64,000 nucleotides of DNA from Thermosynechococcus sp. CL-1. GTDB taxonomy: Bacteria > Cyanobacteriota > Cyanobacteriia > Thermosynechococcales > Thermosynechococcaceae. The notes below the pieces were generated by a model, which made no database searches, was not told the origin of the DNA, and saw only the letters and a list, made by a program, of their open reading frames with translations. Location: NCBI RefSeq assembly GCF_008386235.1, contig NZ_CP040671.1:2420001-2484000 (forward strand). The letters are read 5' to 3'. The position numbers and the translations under genes were made by a program. Shown here piece by piece: positions 1 to 9,006 of this stretch. Numbering within the stretch: the first letter of the stretch is position 1; each line of letters begins with the position of its first letter.

Positions 1-1887
1 GTGCTTAATCAGCAGCGGAAAGGCGCGCCCTGCCATGACCGTGACTAGACAAAGCAAACTAAAGCTAAACACCCGCACCAGAAAGAGCTTCGTGACATCT
101 TGAATGCCGTTGTAGATGCGCTGTCCCTCACGAAAGGCTGCTGGTAAGGCGGCAAAGGAATCCGCAAGCAATACAATATCAGCCACATTTCGGGTAATGG
201 CACTGCCACTTTCCATGGCGATGCCCACATTGGCCTGCTTCAGGGACAGCACATCATTGACACCATCGCCAATCATGGCCACCTGATGCCCGAGGGCACG
301 CAGTCGAGTCACGAGTTTCGCCTTTTGCTCGGGGGTAATGCGACCAAAAACCGTGGCTTTCTCGGCCATTTGATCAAAGCTAGGATCATCCATGGCGGCG
401 AGTTCTGTGCCGGAGATGGCGATCGCCCCCGCATCGAGGCCGACTTGTTTACCGAGGGCAACCACCGTTTCCGCATGGTCACCGGAAATAATTTTGATTT
501 GAATTCCAGCCTGTTGAAAGCGTTGCAAAACATCGCGGGATTGGGGTCGCAGGCGATCGCCCACCCAAATCACTGCTAAGGGTTCAAGATCTGGGGGCAA
601 GAGGGGAGTCTCCTGCCGCTCATCCCATTGAGGATCACTGCAACTACGGGCAAAGAGAAGCACCCGCAATCCCTGCTGCCGTCCCCGCTGGAGTAATTCA
701 GTCACCTCAGGGGAGAGGTCTTCAGCCTTGAAGAGGACATCCGGTGCCCCCAAAATAAATGCTTCTGAGTCATGCCACGCTGCGGCACTCCACTTGTAGG
801 CGGAGGAAAAGGGAATTTCGAGGCGTAGGGGCTGGGGCCTGCCGTCAAAGGCCTCCGTGAGGGCAACAATGGTGCGGTTCGGAGCACTAACACTGGCGGT
901 AAACGTGGCGAGAGCCGCTTTTGTCTTTTCCTCTGTATCAGTGAGGGCGTACCAGCTATGGAGTTCAAGGGCATTGGCCGTCAGTGTGCCCGTTTTATCA
1001 AGGCAGAGAATATCGACGCCACTGAGGGATTCAATGGCATTTACCTGCTGCACCAAGACATTGGCACGGGAGATACGCAGTGCCCCCAAGGCATAGGTGA
1101 GCGTAATTGTCAGATACAAGCCCACGGGGACAAGACCCGCCACCACTGCCGCCGTTTGCACACTCATTTGTAGGGTGGTCAGGCGTACCAATAGCGAGAG
1201 CAGCACCAATAGCCATAGGAAAACCGCCAGCGCCAGAATGACGCGGATAATCAGGTTAATTTCCCGTTGCAGGGGAGTGAGTTTGTGGTGGTGGGTTTTG
1301 GCGGCAGCAGTCAGTTGATGGGCGGTACTGGCTTCCCCCACCTGTTCGGCGACATAGGCAGCGGCACCGCGCACACAAAAGCTCCCGGAGTACAGGCGAT
1401 CGCCCGCTTGCTTGGAGATGAGATCCGACTCCCCTGTGAGCAAGGACTCATCCACTTGGATCTGTCCATCACCAACGACAGTGCCATCGGCAACGATTTG
1501 ATCCCCCGGCTCCAAAAGCAGAATATCCCCTTCTACGACTTCTGCAGGATCAATAATGGCCTCTTGGCGATCGCGCAGCACCTTGACACGGGGACGGGTG
1601 AGGAGGCTAATTTCATCCAACTGCCGTTTGGCGCGAATTTCCTGCAGGATGCTAATGATGGCATTGAGAAACACCACCACGATGATGGCGGCCACATCCC
1701 CCGGACGACCTAAAAAGAGCAAAATGACGCTAATAAAAGCAAAAACCCCATTGATAAACGTGAAGAGGTTTTCCCGCAAAATGTCGCCATAGGTGCGATT
1801 GCTTTCACTCGCTTGACGGTTAATGCAACCTCTGGCTTGCCGCTCCGCCACTTCCGCCGCTGTCAGACCCGTCAATGGTGCTGTCAT
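1..1887 (-). CDS. Cation-transporting P-type ATPase (N-terminal 629 codons; runs off the left edge)
   Basis: Membrane pump that moves a cation at the cost of ATP. Reading the minus strand from an ATG at 1887, the frame stays open to base 1. Seen: two early hydrophobic segments (about residues 45-90), the actuator loop with TGES (around 150), a further membrane pair, the phosphorylation motif DKTGT with the aspartate at residue 297, and the hinge motif GDGVND near the window edge. The C-terminal membrane helices lie outside. The heavy-metal CPC motif and an N-terminal metal-binding domain are absent, so a type II/Exp7-like ATPase is more likely than a copper or cadmium pump; the ion is not determinable. 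Only 3 nt separate it from the uspA-like gene upstream, so the two are probably cotranscribed. Confidence 0.88.
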   Translation of the reverse strand, partial: MTAPLTGLTAAEVAERQARGCINRQASESNRTYGDILRENLFTFINGVFAFISVILLFLGRPGDVAAIIVVVFLNAIISILQEIRAKRQLDEISLLTRPRVKVLRDRQEAIIDPAEVVEGDILLLEPGDQIVADGTVVGDGQIQVDESLLTGESDLISKQAGDRLYSGSFCVRGAAAYVAEQVGEASTAHQLTAAAKTHHHKLTPLQREINLIIRVILALAVFLWLLVLLSLLVRLTTLQMSVQTAAVVAGLVPVGLYLTITLTYALGALRISRANVLVQQVNAIESLSGVDILCLDKTGTLTANALELHSWYALTDTEEKTKAALATFTASVSAPNRTIVALTEAFDGRPQPLRLEIPFSSAYKWSAAAWHDSEAFILGAPDVLFKAEDLSPEVTELLQRGRQQGLRVLLFARSCSDPQWDERQETPLLPPDLEPLAVIWVGDRLRPQSRDVLQRFQQAGIQIKIISGDHAETVVALGKQVGLDAGAIAISGTELAAMDDPSFDQMAEKATVFGRITPEQKAKLVTRLRALGHQVAMIGDGVNDVLSLKQANVGIAMESGSAITRNVADIVLLADSFAALPAAFREGQRIYNGIQDVTKLFLVRVFSFSLLCLVTVMAGRAFPLLIKH

Positions 1888-1890
1888 ACC

Positions 1891-2322
1891 CTAAGTTTCC
1901 GCTGACTTAACCACAAACACCGAACAGGGGGCATCCGCCACAACGGCGCCACTTACTGAGCCTTGCACAACCCGCTCAACCCCCGTGAGGCCGCGACTCC
2001 CCAGCACAATTAGGTCTGCCCCATAGATATTGGCCAAGCGTAAAATTTCCTCGACGGGGTCACCGGTAACAATTTCAATTTCCGAGTCACAGGGGAGGTG
2101 GCTTTGGAACTGTTGTAAATGCTGCTCAATACTACGGTAGGTGCCCATTTGCGGATGCAACGAGGGGCGATCGGCACTGACGCCAAAACCCGCCTCTGTC
2201 GGTGAGATCACATGACTGAGAATCACTTGGGCATCCGGGTCAAGATTTAACTGTGCCACCGCCGCCATCACCCGTGCCGATAGCTCACTGGTATCGAGGG
2301 CCACTAAAATTGTTTTGAACAT
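1891..2322 (-). CDS. UspA-family universal stress protein
   Basis: Single UspA domain, 143 aa, the usual family length. The N-terminus MFKTILVALD is the family's first beta strand with its conserved aspartate. The C-terminal half has the nucleotide-binding signature GSRGLTGVERVVQGSVS, of the G-x2-G-x9-G-S/T type, suggesting ATP binding. The ATG at 2322 is chosen because a longer frame to 2430 adds residues with no similarity to the family. It sits directly upstream of the P-type ATPase with a 3-nt gap. UspA proteins are often linked to ion transporters, so a regulatory partner of the ATPase is a reasonable inference, not shown. Confidence 0.88.
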   Translation of the reverse strand: MFKTILVALDTSELSARVMAAVAQLNLDPDAQVILSHVISPTEAGFGVSADRPSLHPQMGTYRSIEQHLQQFQSHLPCDSEIEIVTGDPVEEILRLANIYGADLIVLGSRGLTGVERVVQGSVSGAVVADAPCSVFVVKSAET

Positions 2323-2646
2323 GCCTGTGACTCTGTACTTGCAATCTCTTAGTCTGCCATAAGGGTGCTGGGATTGATGGCTCCTAAGGTCACTCAAGGC
2401 AGGGACAAAGAACAAACATAGTGTCAACATTTGTTACAACCCTCCCTAGGGATCATAAGACTTGTGGAGAATTCCCACAAAACGCTGACATTTGCGCCCA
2501 TTTCCGAGGGGATCGCAGTAGCGTGAGGATCAGTACAGGACAGCAGGTGAATGTGTTGTGACGGTGTCGGGCGGTTATAAAAATGCCCGGATGAGTACAC
2601 CAAGGAATTGTTCTGTCAAGACTACAAACCCTATCCAAGAGTGCCT
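2323..2646. other. Divergent intergenic region between uspA and the pnt operon
   Basis: These 324 bases hold no credible gene. A 6-bp inverted repeat (TTGTGG/CCACAA, 7-nt spacer) lies at 2462-2480. A GC-rich dyad (CGGGC/GCCCG) at 2568-2589 encloses a TATAAA-like -10 candidate at 2576-2581, which would start the pnt transcript about 60 nt before the ATG. No convincing -35 was found. Confidence 0.5.
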
Positions 2647-3801
2647 ATGAAAGTTGGGGTCGTTAAGGAACGCGAAGTGGGTGAACAACGGGTTGCCCTG
2701 ATTCCCGAAGTCGTTGCCAAGCTGGTGCAGCAGGGGTATCACCTTTGTGTGGAGTCCGGTGCAGGAGATATGGCTCACTTCAGCGATGATGACTACCGTG
2801 CAGCGGGTGCGGAAATTGGTTACTCCATTGAAGAGGTCTGGGGCAATGTGGATGTGGTGCTCAAGGTGGCGCCGCTGCGCGATCGCGAGGTGGAGTGGAT
2901 TCGACCCGGCACCACCTTAATTAGTTTTCTCAATCCCTTGGGCAATCCATGGCAGATGCAACACTTGGCAGAGCGGCATATTACTGCCTTTGCCCTCGAG
3001 TGCATTCCCCGCACCAGTCGTGCCCAGAGTATGGATGCCCTGTCTTCCCAAGCAGCGGTGGCAGGCTATGCGGCGGTGTTATTGGCCGCTGCTAATTTAC
3101 CGCGCTTTTTCCCGATGTTGACGACGGCAGCGGGTACGATTCCCCCCGCTAAGGTGTTTGTGATTGGGGCAGGGGTGGCGGGCTTGCAGGCGATCGCCAC
3201 CGCGCGGCGTTTGGGAGCTGTGGTTGAAGCCTTTGATATTCGCCCAGCGGTCAAGGAGGAAGTACAAAGCCTCGGTGCCAAATTTGTCGAAGTCAACCTT
3301 GAGGAGGATACGGTTGCTGCCGGCGGCTATGCCAAAGAGGTTTCTGAGGCGGCGAAGCACAAAACCCAAGAGGCGATCGCTGCCCATGTCCACAGTGCCG
3401 ATGTGGTCATTACCACTGCTCAAATTCCCGGCAAGCCTGCCCCTCTTTTGGTGACAGAACGGATGGTGGCCAGCATGAAACCGGGTTCGGTGATTGTGGA
3501 TTTAGCCGCTGAGCAGGGGGGCAACTGTGCCTGCACAGAACCGGGGCGCTCTATTTGTCATCAGCGGGTCACTATTATTGGCCCGATTAATCTGCCCTCG
3601 ACAATGGCTATTCATGCCAGTCAAATGTATGCCAAAAACATTTCAACGCTCCTGAAGTACCTCACCCCCCAAGGGGAATTGGTTTTGAACTTTGGGGATG
3701 ACATTGTGGATGCCGCCTGTATCACCCATGAAGGGCAGGTTCGCAACCCACGGGTACTGCAACTGCTGCATCCTGCCCCAACCTTGGCAACAACGGCTTA
3801 G
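2647..3801 (+). CDS. pntA: NAD(P) transhydrogenase subunit alpha, part 1 (domain I)
   Basis: Soluble NAD(H)-binding domain I of the proton-translocating transhydrogenase, which couples hydride transfer between NAD(H) and NADP(H) to proton movement. The 384-aa product resembles the alanine dehydrogenase/PntA N-terminal fold, beginning MKVGVVKEREVGEQRVALIP. A Rossmann nucleotide site, VIGAGVAGLQAIATARRLGA, lies mid-protein. The family's membrane domain is encoded separately by the next gene, the split alpha arrangement usual in cyanobacteria. The ATG at 2647 gives the canonical N-terminus; a GTG two codons earlier (2641) is an alternative. First gene of a three-gene operon. Confidence 0.95.
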   Translation: MKVGVVKEREVGEQRVALIPEVVAKLVQQGYHLCVESGAGDMAHFSDDDYRAAGAEIGYSIEEVWGNVDVVLKVAPLRDREVEWIRPGTTLISFLNPLGNPWQMQHLAERHITAFALECIPRTSRAQSMDALSSQAAVAGYAAVLLAAANLPRFFPMLTTAAGTIPPAKVFVIGAGVAGLQAIATARRLGAVVEAFDIRPAVKEEVQSLGAKFVEVNLEEDTVAAGGYAKEVSEAAKHKTQEAIAAHVHSADVVITTAQIPGKPAPLLVTERMVASMKPGSVIVDLAAEQGGNCACTEPGRSICHQRVTIIGPINLPSTMAIHASQMYAKNISTLLKYLTPQGELVLNFGDDIVDAACITHEGQVRNPRVLQLLHPAPTLATTA

Positions 3802-3825
3802 AGATGTCCCTAGAGGATTCGTTCT

Positions 3826-4104
3826 ATGACAGATCCCATTCTTGTCGGTCTGATGATTTTTGTGCTGGCCAGTTTCATTGGCTTTGAGGTGATTAACAAA
3901 GTCCCGCCCACGCTGCATACTCCCCTCATGTCTGGTGCCAATGCCATTTCGGGGATTGCCGTAATTGGTGCCCTACTGATGGCGGGGAGTGGGCACACCA
4001 CTTTAACGGTGGTCTTGGGATTCATTGCGACAGTGCTCGCCACGATTAATGTGGTGGGCGGTTTTTTGGTCACGGATCGCATGTTGCAGATGTTTAAGCG
4101 GTAG
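3826..4104 (+). CDS. NAD(P) transhydrogenase subunit alpha, part 2 (membrane domain IIa)
   Basis: A 92-aa membrane protein corresponding to the C-terminal membrane part of PntA. It has about three hydrophobic helices, and the segment FEVINKVPPTLHTPLMSGAN is the conserved signature of this domain. It follows part 1 by 24 nt and precedes pntB by 5 nt, as expected for translationally linked subunits of one complex. It forms the proton channel with the PntB membrane domain. Confidence 0.93.
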   Translation: MTDPILVGLMIFVLASFIGFEVINKVPPTLHTPLMSGANAISGIAVIGALLMAGSGHTTLTVVLGFIATVLATINVVGGFLVTDRMLQMFKR

Positions 4105-4109
4105 GAACC

Positions 4110-5510
4110 ATGGATTGGCTAACACGCATTGAAGAATTGAGCTATCTGGGCGCTGCGGCGCTCTTTATCCTCGGTTTGAAAAAACTGGGGTCTCCGGCCA
4201 CGGCCCGTCAAGGAAATCGCCTTGCCGCCTTGGGGATGTTGATTGCGATTGTGGTCACGCTCCTCGATCGCCAGATTATTAGCTACACGGGCATCCTAGC
4301 GGCCATGGGTCTCGGCAGTGTCATTGGCGCGATCGCTGCCTACAAAGTGGCAATGACGGCCATGCCCCAGATGGTGGGGTTACTCAATGGCTTAGGAGGG
4401 GCGGCCTCTGCCTTGGTGGGCATTGGTGAATTTTGCCGCATTGTGGCGGTGGGTGAACCGCTGACCCCCAGTACGCTGATCACGATTATTTTGGGGGTGC
4501 TGATTGGTGGCGTCACCCTTACTGGTAGCCTTGTTGCTTTTGGTAAACTTCAGGGATTGATTTCGGGAACCCCGATCATTTTCCCGATGCAGCAGGCGAT
4601 TAACCTCGGCTTGCTGGTGGCTTTCTTGGTGGCCAGTGGCTGGGTGTGGTTGGATCCAAGTCAGATGCCGATTTTCTGGGGCTTGGTGGCGATCGCCAGC
4701 ATTTTGGGGGTGCTCTTTGTTCTGCCCATTGGCGGTGCCGATATGCCGGTCGTGATTTCCCTTTTGAACTCCCTTTCGGGCTTGGCTGCCAGTGCTGCCG
4801 GTTTTATTGTGGGCAACAGTATGCTGATTATTGCTGGTGCCTTGGTGGGGGCTTCGGGGCTGATCCTGACGCAAATCATGTGCAAGGCCATGAATCGCTC
4901 CTTGGCCAATGTGCTCTTTAGTGGCTTTGGTAGCTCGACCACAGGCAGTGCTGAGGGTAGTGTTCATGCCACCGCGAAGTCAGTGCGCACCATTGACCCC
5001 GAAGAAAGTGCGATGATTCTAGGTTATGCCAAGTCGGTGGTCATTGTCCCCGGTTATGGAATGGCGGTGGCTCAAGCACAGCACAGTGTCAAAGAACTAG
5101 CGGATCAACTGGAGCGGCTGGGTGTCGATGTCAAATACGCGATCCACCCGGTGGCAGGTCGCATGCCCGGTCACATGAATGTGCTGCTTGCCGAAGCCAA
5201 TGTCCCCTACCCCCAACTCAAGGACATGGAGGACATTAATCCAGAGTTTGAGCATGTGGATGTGGCACTGGTCATTGGTGCCAATGATGTCGTGAATCCA
5301 GCCGCTCGCACCAACCCCGGTAGCCCCGTCTATGGGATGCCCATTCTCGATGTGGATCGGGCACGACACACGATTGTGATCAAGCGCAGCCTCAATCCGG
5401 GCTTTGCCGGTATTGACAATGAGTTGTTCTACAAGGACAGAACTCTAATGCTGTTTGGCAATGCCAAGGAAGTGCTCAATCAACTCATTGCTGAGGTGAA
5501 ACACCTCTAG
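4110..5510 (+). CDS. pntB: NAD(P) transhydrogenase subunit beta
   Basis: 466 aa: about nine N-terminal membrane helices (domain IIb, residues 1-280), then a soluble NADP(H)-binding domain III. Domain III shows VVIVPGYGMAVAQAQHSV (nucleotide loop) and VALVIGANDVVNPAA, both hallmarks of PntB. The enzyme makes NADPH from NADH using the proton gradient, or runs in reverse; in cyanobacteria it lies in the thylakoid or plasma membrane. The stop overlaps the stop of the convergent HAD gene by 4 nt, leaving no room for an intergenic terminator. Confidence 0.96.
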   Translation: MDWLTRIEELSYLGAAALFILGLKKLGSPATARQGNRLAALGMLIAIVVTLLDRQIISYTGILAAMGLGSVIGAIAAYKVAMTAMPQMVGLLNGLGGAASALVGIGEFCRIVAVGEPLTPSTLITIILGVLIGGVTLTGSLVAFGKLQGLISGTPIIFPMQQAINLGLLVAFLVASGWVWLDPSQMPIFWGLVAIASILGVLFVLPIGGADMPVVISLLNSLSGLAASAAGFIVGNSMLIIAGALVGASGLILTQIMCKAMNRSLANVLFSGFGSSTTGSAEGSVHATAKSVRTIDPEESAMILGYAKSVVIVPGYGMAVAQAQHSVKELADQLERLGVDVKYAIHPVAGRMPGHMNVLLAEANVPYPQLKDMEDINPEFEHVDVALVIGANDVVNPAARTNPGSPVYGMPILDVDRARHTIVIKRSLNPGFAGIDNELFYKDRTLMLFGNAKEVLNQLIAEVKHL

Positions 5511-6220
5511 GAGGGGGTGGCGGCCACGCTGCGATCAAACACCGGGGCAATTTCCTCAAGGTCAAACTGATCAAGGCGATCGAGCACCCAATGGCAGCGA
5601 CGCTGGAGCATGTGGAAGGGATAGGTGTGCGCGACCCCCAAGACTTTGACACTGGCCTCGCGGGCGGATTGCACCCCCACCAAGGTGTCCTCGATCGCCA
5701 GACAATCAGCGGCTGTGAGATCGCCCCCTAGGGCTTGCAAGGCTGCAATGGCACGGAGATAGGGGTCGGGATAGGGTTTGCCGCGTTCCACACTTTCGGC
5801 ACTGATAATGCAGTCCACAATGCCAGTCAAGTTTCCCCGCTCAAGAGCCAAGTCCACATCGGATTGCAGGGCACCGGTGACAATGGCAATTTTCAACTGC
5901 GCAGCATGGAGTTTCTCCAGCAGGGCGATCGCCCCCGCAAAGAAGGGAAAAGGCTCCATATTGGCCAAGCGTGCGCGGTAGGCGACTGCCTTTTGTGCCA
6001 CCAGTTTATCCAGATAGGCGGGGGTCACTGCCCGGCCGCGGCGGCTGAGGAGATTATCCAAACAGGCGCGATCGCTGCGGCCTAGGCAAAATAGGTCGTA
6101 CTCGCCCCGCTGGGGTCGCAGATTTTCTTGCAGCAGAATCTCCTCAATGAGGGCAGCATGGATCGCCTCATCGTCGAGGATGACACCATTGAAATCAAAC
6201 AAAACTGCCTTCAGGGGCAT
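5507..6220 (-). CDS. HAD-family hydrolase, beta-phosphoglucomutase/phosphatase-like
   Basis: 237 aa. Motif I is FDFNGVILDDE: the second aspartate of the usual DxDG is replaced by asparagine (DFNG). In this superfamily the second position is the general acid/base, and DxN variants exist in phosphatase-like members, so activity may be altered. Motif II (VTGA), the motif III lysine (GKPYPDPY) and motif IV (AIEDTLVGVQSAREA) are present, with a helical cap between motifs I and II. The start lies 2 nt after the trpC stop, so it is cotranscribed with trpC. The substrate is unknown. Confidence 0.85.
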   Translation of the reverse strand: MPLKAVLFDFNGVILDDEAIHAALIEEILLQENLRPQRGEYDLFCLGRSDRACLDNLLSRRGRAVTPAYLDKLVAQKAVAYRARLANMEPFPFFAGAIALLEKLHAAQLKIAIVTGALQSDVDLALERGNLTGIVDCIISAESVERGKPYPDPYLRAIAALQALGGDLTAADCLAIEDTLVGVQSAREASVKVLGVAHTYPFHMLQRRCHWVLDRLDQFDLEEIAPVFDRSVAATPS

Positions 6221-6222
6221 AC

Positions 6223-7146
6223 CTAGCGTGCTAACTCTGGGAATAACTGCTGAATCCGTGCTTGGAGTTGCTCCGCCTCGCTGCAGTGCGCCATCTCTAC
6301 TGGGGGTCGCATGAGGGATTCTCCGACTAAAATGGCCTGGGCACCGGCTTGTGTCACCCGCTCAACATCGGCACGCTGATGAATGCCCGATTCACTGACC
6401 ACAAGGATGTGGCGATCGCGCAGTTGCGCCCCATAGGTGGCCAAAAGCTGTTCAGTGGTGGCTAGATCAACACTAAAGTCCGTCAAGTTGCGATTGTTGA
6501 TGCCCACCAACTGTACGTCCTCCAGCCCAAGTACCCGTTCCATCTCCTCGGCGGTGTGCACCTCCACTAATGCGGTTAGCCCCAAGCCATGGGCAATGCG
6601 CAGGAAATAACGCAGATCGCGATCCGAGAGAATGGCAGCGATTAAGAGAACCGCATCAGCGCCCCGCAACCGCGCCAAGAACATTTGGTAGGGGTAAATG
6701 ATAAAGTCCTTGCACAGCAGTGGCACGTCCACCACTTGGCGAATTTGGGCGAGGTACTCAAAACTGCCTTGGAAAAACTCCCTGTCCGTCAGGACGGAAA
6801 GGCAAGTCGCGCCAGCGGCAACATAGGCTTGGGCGATCGCCACCGGATTAAAGTTGGGGCGAATAATGCCCTTACTGGGAGAGGCCTTCTTGACCTCAGC
6901 AATCAGTGCTGGCTGGGTGACGGGTTTTTGCAGTGCCCCTAAAAAGGAGCGCACCGGGGGTGCATCGAGCACCTGACGTTGCAAGTCCGGCAGGGGCAAC
7001 ACTTCCCGCAGTTGCTCCACCTCCTGTTCCTTGTGCCAAACGATTTTCTCAAGGATATTGCGGGGAGCCTCATCGGCCACCGGTACTTGGTAGTGGAGGT
7101 TGCGAACGGTTACAGCAGGATTAGGGGGACGCCGGCGAATTTGCAT
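6223..7146 (-). CDS. trpC: Indole-3-glycerol phosphate synthase
   Basis: Fourth step of tryptophan synthesis: ring closure and decarboxylation of carboxyphenylaminodeoxyribulose phosphate to indole-3-glycerol phosphate. TIM barrel with family motifs: [13 protein letters not shown] (catalytic lysine and phosphate site), [41 protein letters not shown] and SESGI. The 307-aa product has a roughly 40-residue N-terminal extension common in cyanobacteria. The ATG at 7146 (MQIRRRPP) is chosen over an upstream frame rich in hydrophobic, non-homologous residues. The trp genes are scattered here: only a HAD gene follows. Confidence 0.95.
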   Translation of the reverse strand: MQIRRRPPNPAVTVRNLHYQVPVADEAPRNILEKIVWHKEQEVEQLREVLPLPDLQRQVLDAPPVRSFLGALQKPVTQPALIAEVKKASPSKGIIRPNFNPVAIAQAYVAAGATCLSVLTDREFFQGSFEYLAQIRQVVDVPLLCKDFIIYPYQMFLARLRGADAVLLIAAILSDRDLRYFLRIAHGLGLTALVEVHTAEEMERVLGLEDVQLVGINNRNLTDFSVDLATTEQLLATYGAQLRDRHILVVSESGIHQRADVERVTQAGAQAILVGESLMRPPVEMAHCSEAEQLQARIQQLFPELAR

Positions 7147-7256
7147 GATGAGTGTCGTATGGAGTTGCAACAGTTGAACACTAAGATAAATCACATTGGT
7201 TGTACTAAACCATTCTCCTTTAGTCCTTATTCACAATATTCACAATCTGAGTTCAG

Positions 7257-8756
7257 ATGGCCATTGGCGTTTGGGTTTTAGGCGATCAACTGTGGCAAGG
7301 GCAATCAGCCCTGCAAAGCTGTCCAACCCCTGTGCCCGTCATCCTCATTGAGTCCCGCCAATGGGTGAAACAACGCCGCTACCATGCTCAAAAACTCGTG
7401 CTGGTCTGGTCGGCCATGCGGCATTTTGCCCAAGAACTGGAAGCAGGCGGTTGGCCGGTGACCTATGCGATCGCCCCCGACTTTGCTACCCCACTGCGAC
7501 AGTGGATTGCAGCCCACCATATCCACGAACTGCGGATCATGCAACCCAGCGATCGCCCCTTTCGGGATCTGATCGCTACCCTCGATCTCCCCTGTACCAT
7601 TAAGTTCTTGCCCAACAATCACTTTCTCTGGTCAGAAGCAGAATTTCAGGACTGGGCGAAAGGTCGCAAAACGCTGGTCTTGGAGTATTTCTACCGCGCC
7701 GGTCGCCAACGGTTTCAAATTCTCATGGACGGTAAATCCCCCGTGGGTGGCAAGTGGAACTACGATGCCGAAAATCGCCAACCGCCGCCTACTCGCCTCA
7801 AACCGCCACCACCGCTGCGCTTTTCTCCCGATCAGATCAGCCAAGAAGTCATTGAGACAGTGCGCCAAGGGAACTTTGACACCTACGGCCACATCGAACC
7901 CTTTGACTGGGGAGTCACCCGCGCCCAAGCGCTGCAGGTCTTGGAAAACTTTATTGCATACCGCTTGCCCCAGTTTGGCCCCTACCAAGATGCCATGGTG
8001 GCAGGAGAAGAGAGCCTGTGGCACAGTTTGCTGTCCCCCTATTTGAACCTAGGGCTATTGCACCCCCAAGAAGTGATCGATGCTGTCTTAGCCGCCTACA
8101 GGGAACGGCCGCTGCCCCTCAACAGTGTGGAGGGCTTTATTCGCCAAATTCTCGGCTGGCGCGAGTATATGTATGGTCTCTATCACTACCTTGGTGCTGA
8201 CTACTGCCAGCATAATTTCTTTCAGCACACTCATCCCTTACCGACGTTCTTTTGGCAGAGCGATCGCACCTCGATGAACTGTCTGCGCCAGGTTCTGCAG
8301 CAAATTGAGCGCACAGGCTATGCCCACCACATTCAACGGCTGATGATCCTCGCCAACTTTGCCCTGATTACTGGCTTGTCTCCCCAACAAGTGGAAAACT
8401 GGTTCCACAGCGTGTTTATTGATGCCTACGACTGGGTGATGCAAACCAATGTCCTCGGCATGGGCTTATTTGCCGACGGCGGACGCTTGGCCTCCAAGCT
8501 CTATGCGGCGTCTGCTAACTACATTCAGCGCATGAGTAATTATTGCCAAGGCTGTGCCTATGATCCCAAGCAACGGGTGGGCGATCGCGCCTGTCCCTTT
8601 AACTTTTTTTATTGGCACTTTCTAGCCCGACACCGCAAAATCTTGAGTCGCCAAGGACGCATGAGCATTATCCTCAAAAATTTGGATAAATTGAGCGCCA
8701 CAGAAACGGCAGCCATTCAACAGCAGGTGCAGCAGTGGTATGCTGAAAATTCATAG
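7257..8756 (+). CDS. Deoxyribodipyrimidine photolyase-related protein, FeS bacterial cryptochrome/(6-4) photolyase class
   Basis: 499-aa flavoprotein of the photolyase-related family. It starts WVLGDQLW, the typical N-terminus of this class. Cysteines at residues 342, 430, 433 and 446 reproduce exactly the spacing (88, 3, 13) of the four [4Fe-4S] ligands in Agrobacterium PhrB (C350, C438, C441, C454), so an iron-sulfur cluster is expected. The FAD region with the conserved GWREYMYGLYHY stretch is intact. Known members repair (6-4) photoproducts or act as blue-light receptors; which applies here cannot be told. Monocistronic and divergent from trpC, with a 110-bp spacer. Confidence 0.9.
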   Translation: MAIGVWVLGDQLWQGQSALQSCPTPVPVILIESRQWVKQRRYHAQKLVLVWSAMRHFAQELEAGGWPVTYAIAPDFATPLRQWIAAHHIHELRIMQPSDRPFRDLIATLDLPCTIKFLPNNHFLWSEAEFQDWAKGRKTLVLEYFYRAGRQRFQILMDGKSPVGGKWNYDAENRQPPPTRLKPPPPLRFSPDQISQEVIETVRQGNFDTYGHIEPFDWGVTRAQALQVLENFIAYRLPQFGPYQDAMVAGEESLWHSLLSPYLNLGLLHPQEVIDAVLAAYRERPLPLNSVEGFIRQILGWREYMYGLYHYLGADYCQHNFFQHTHPLPTFFWQSDRTSMNCLRQVLQQIERTGYAHHIQRLMILANFALITGLSPQQVENWFHSVFIDAYDWVMQTNVLGMGLFADGGRLASKLYAASANYIQRMSNYCQGCAYDPKQRVGDRACPFNFFYWHFLARHRKILSRQGRMSIILKNLDKLSATETAAIQQQVQQWYAENS

Positions 8757-9006
8757 CCTCAAAAATAAAAAGTGTATTCTACATAACATTCATTTGCCAT
8801 ACGTCTTAAATTTAATCCGAAGTCTGTGAGTCTGGAATAAGTGAAAAATTCGGGTATTTTGAAATCTAATGGGAATCGAACTTAACCAAAAGATAACCAA
8901 AAAATAATTTCCTCCTACTCTTAAGTCGAGATAATTTATAGTGAGGTAAAGCAAAAGTACAGTTTTCACCCTAAAAAATTCAATACTCATTCCGGGGGAC
9001 AATCAA
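8757..9006. other. AT-rich intergenic region upstream of the CBS-like/coiled-coil gene
   Basis: These 250 bases are clearly richer in A+T than the flanking genes. They end in a good ribosome-binding site (GGGGGA at about 8995-9000) before the ATG at 9007. A TATAGT -10-like hexamer lies near 8937-8942. A small minus-strand frame here has no family resemblance and is not called. Confidence 0.4.

Noticed and set aside
2462-2480. Inverted repeat TTGTGG/CCACAA upstream of the pnt operon as a CRP site
   Set aside because: The spacing is TGTG-N9-CACA and the inner bases do not fit the consensus, so it is only noted as a dyad.
4392-4967. 191-codon minus-strand frame inside pntB, very rich in Gln, His and Asn
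   Set aside because: Composition is that of a complement of membrane-helix codons, not of a real protein.
8790-9002. 70-codon minus-strand frame in the AT-rich spacer
   Set aside because: No ribosome site, no homology-like pattern, and it overlaps the likely promoter of the downstream gene.
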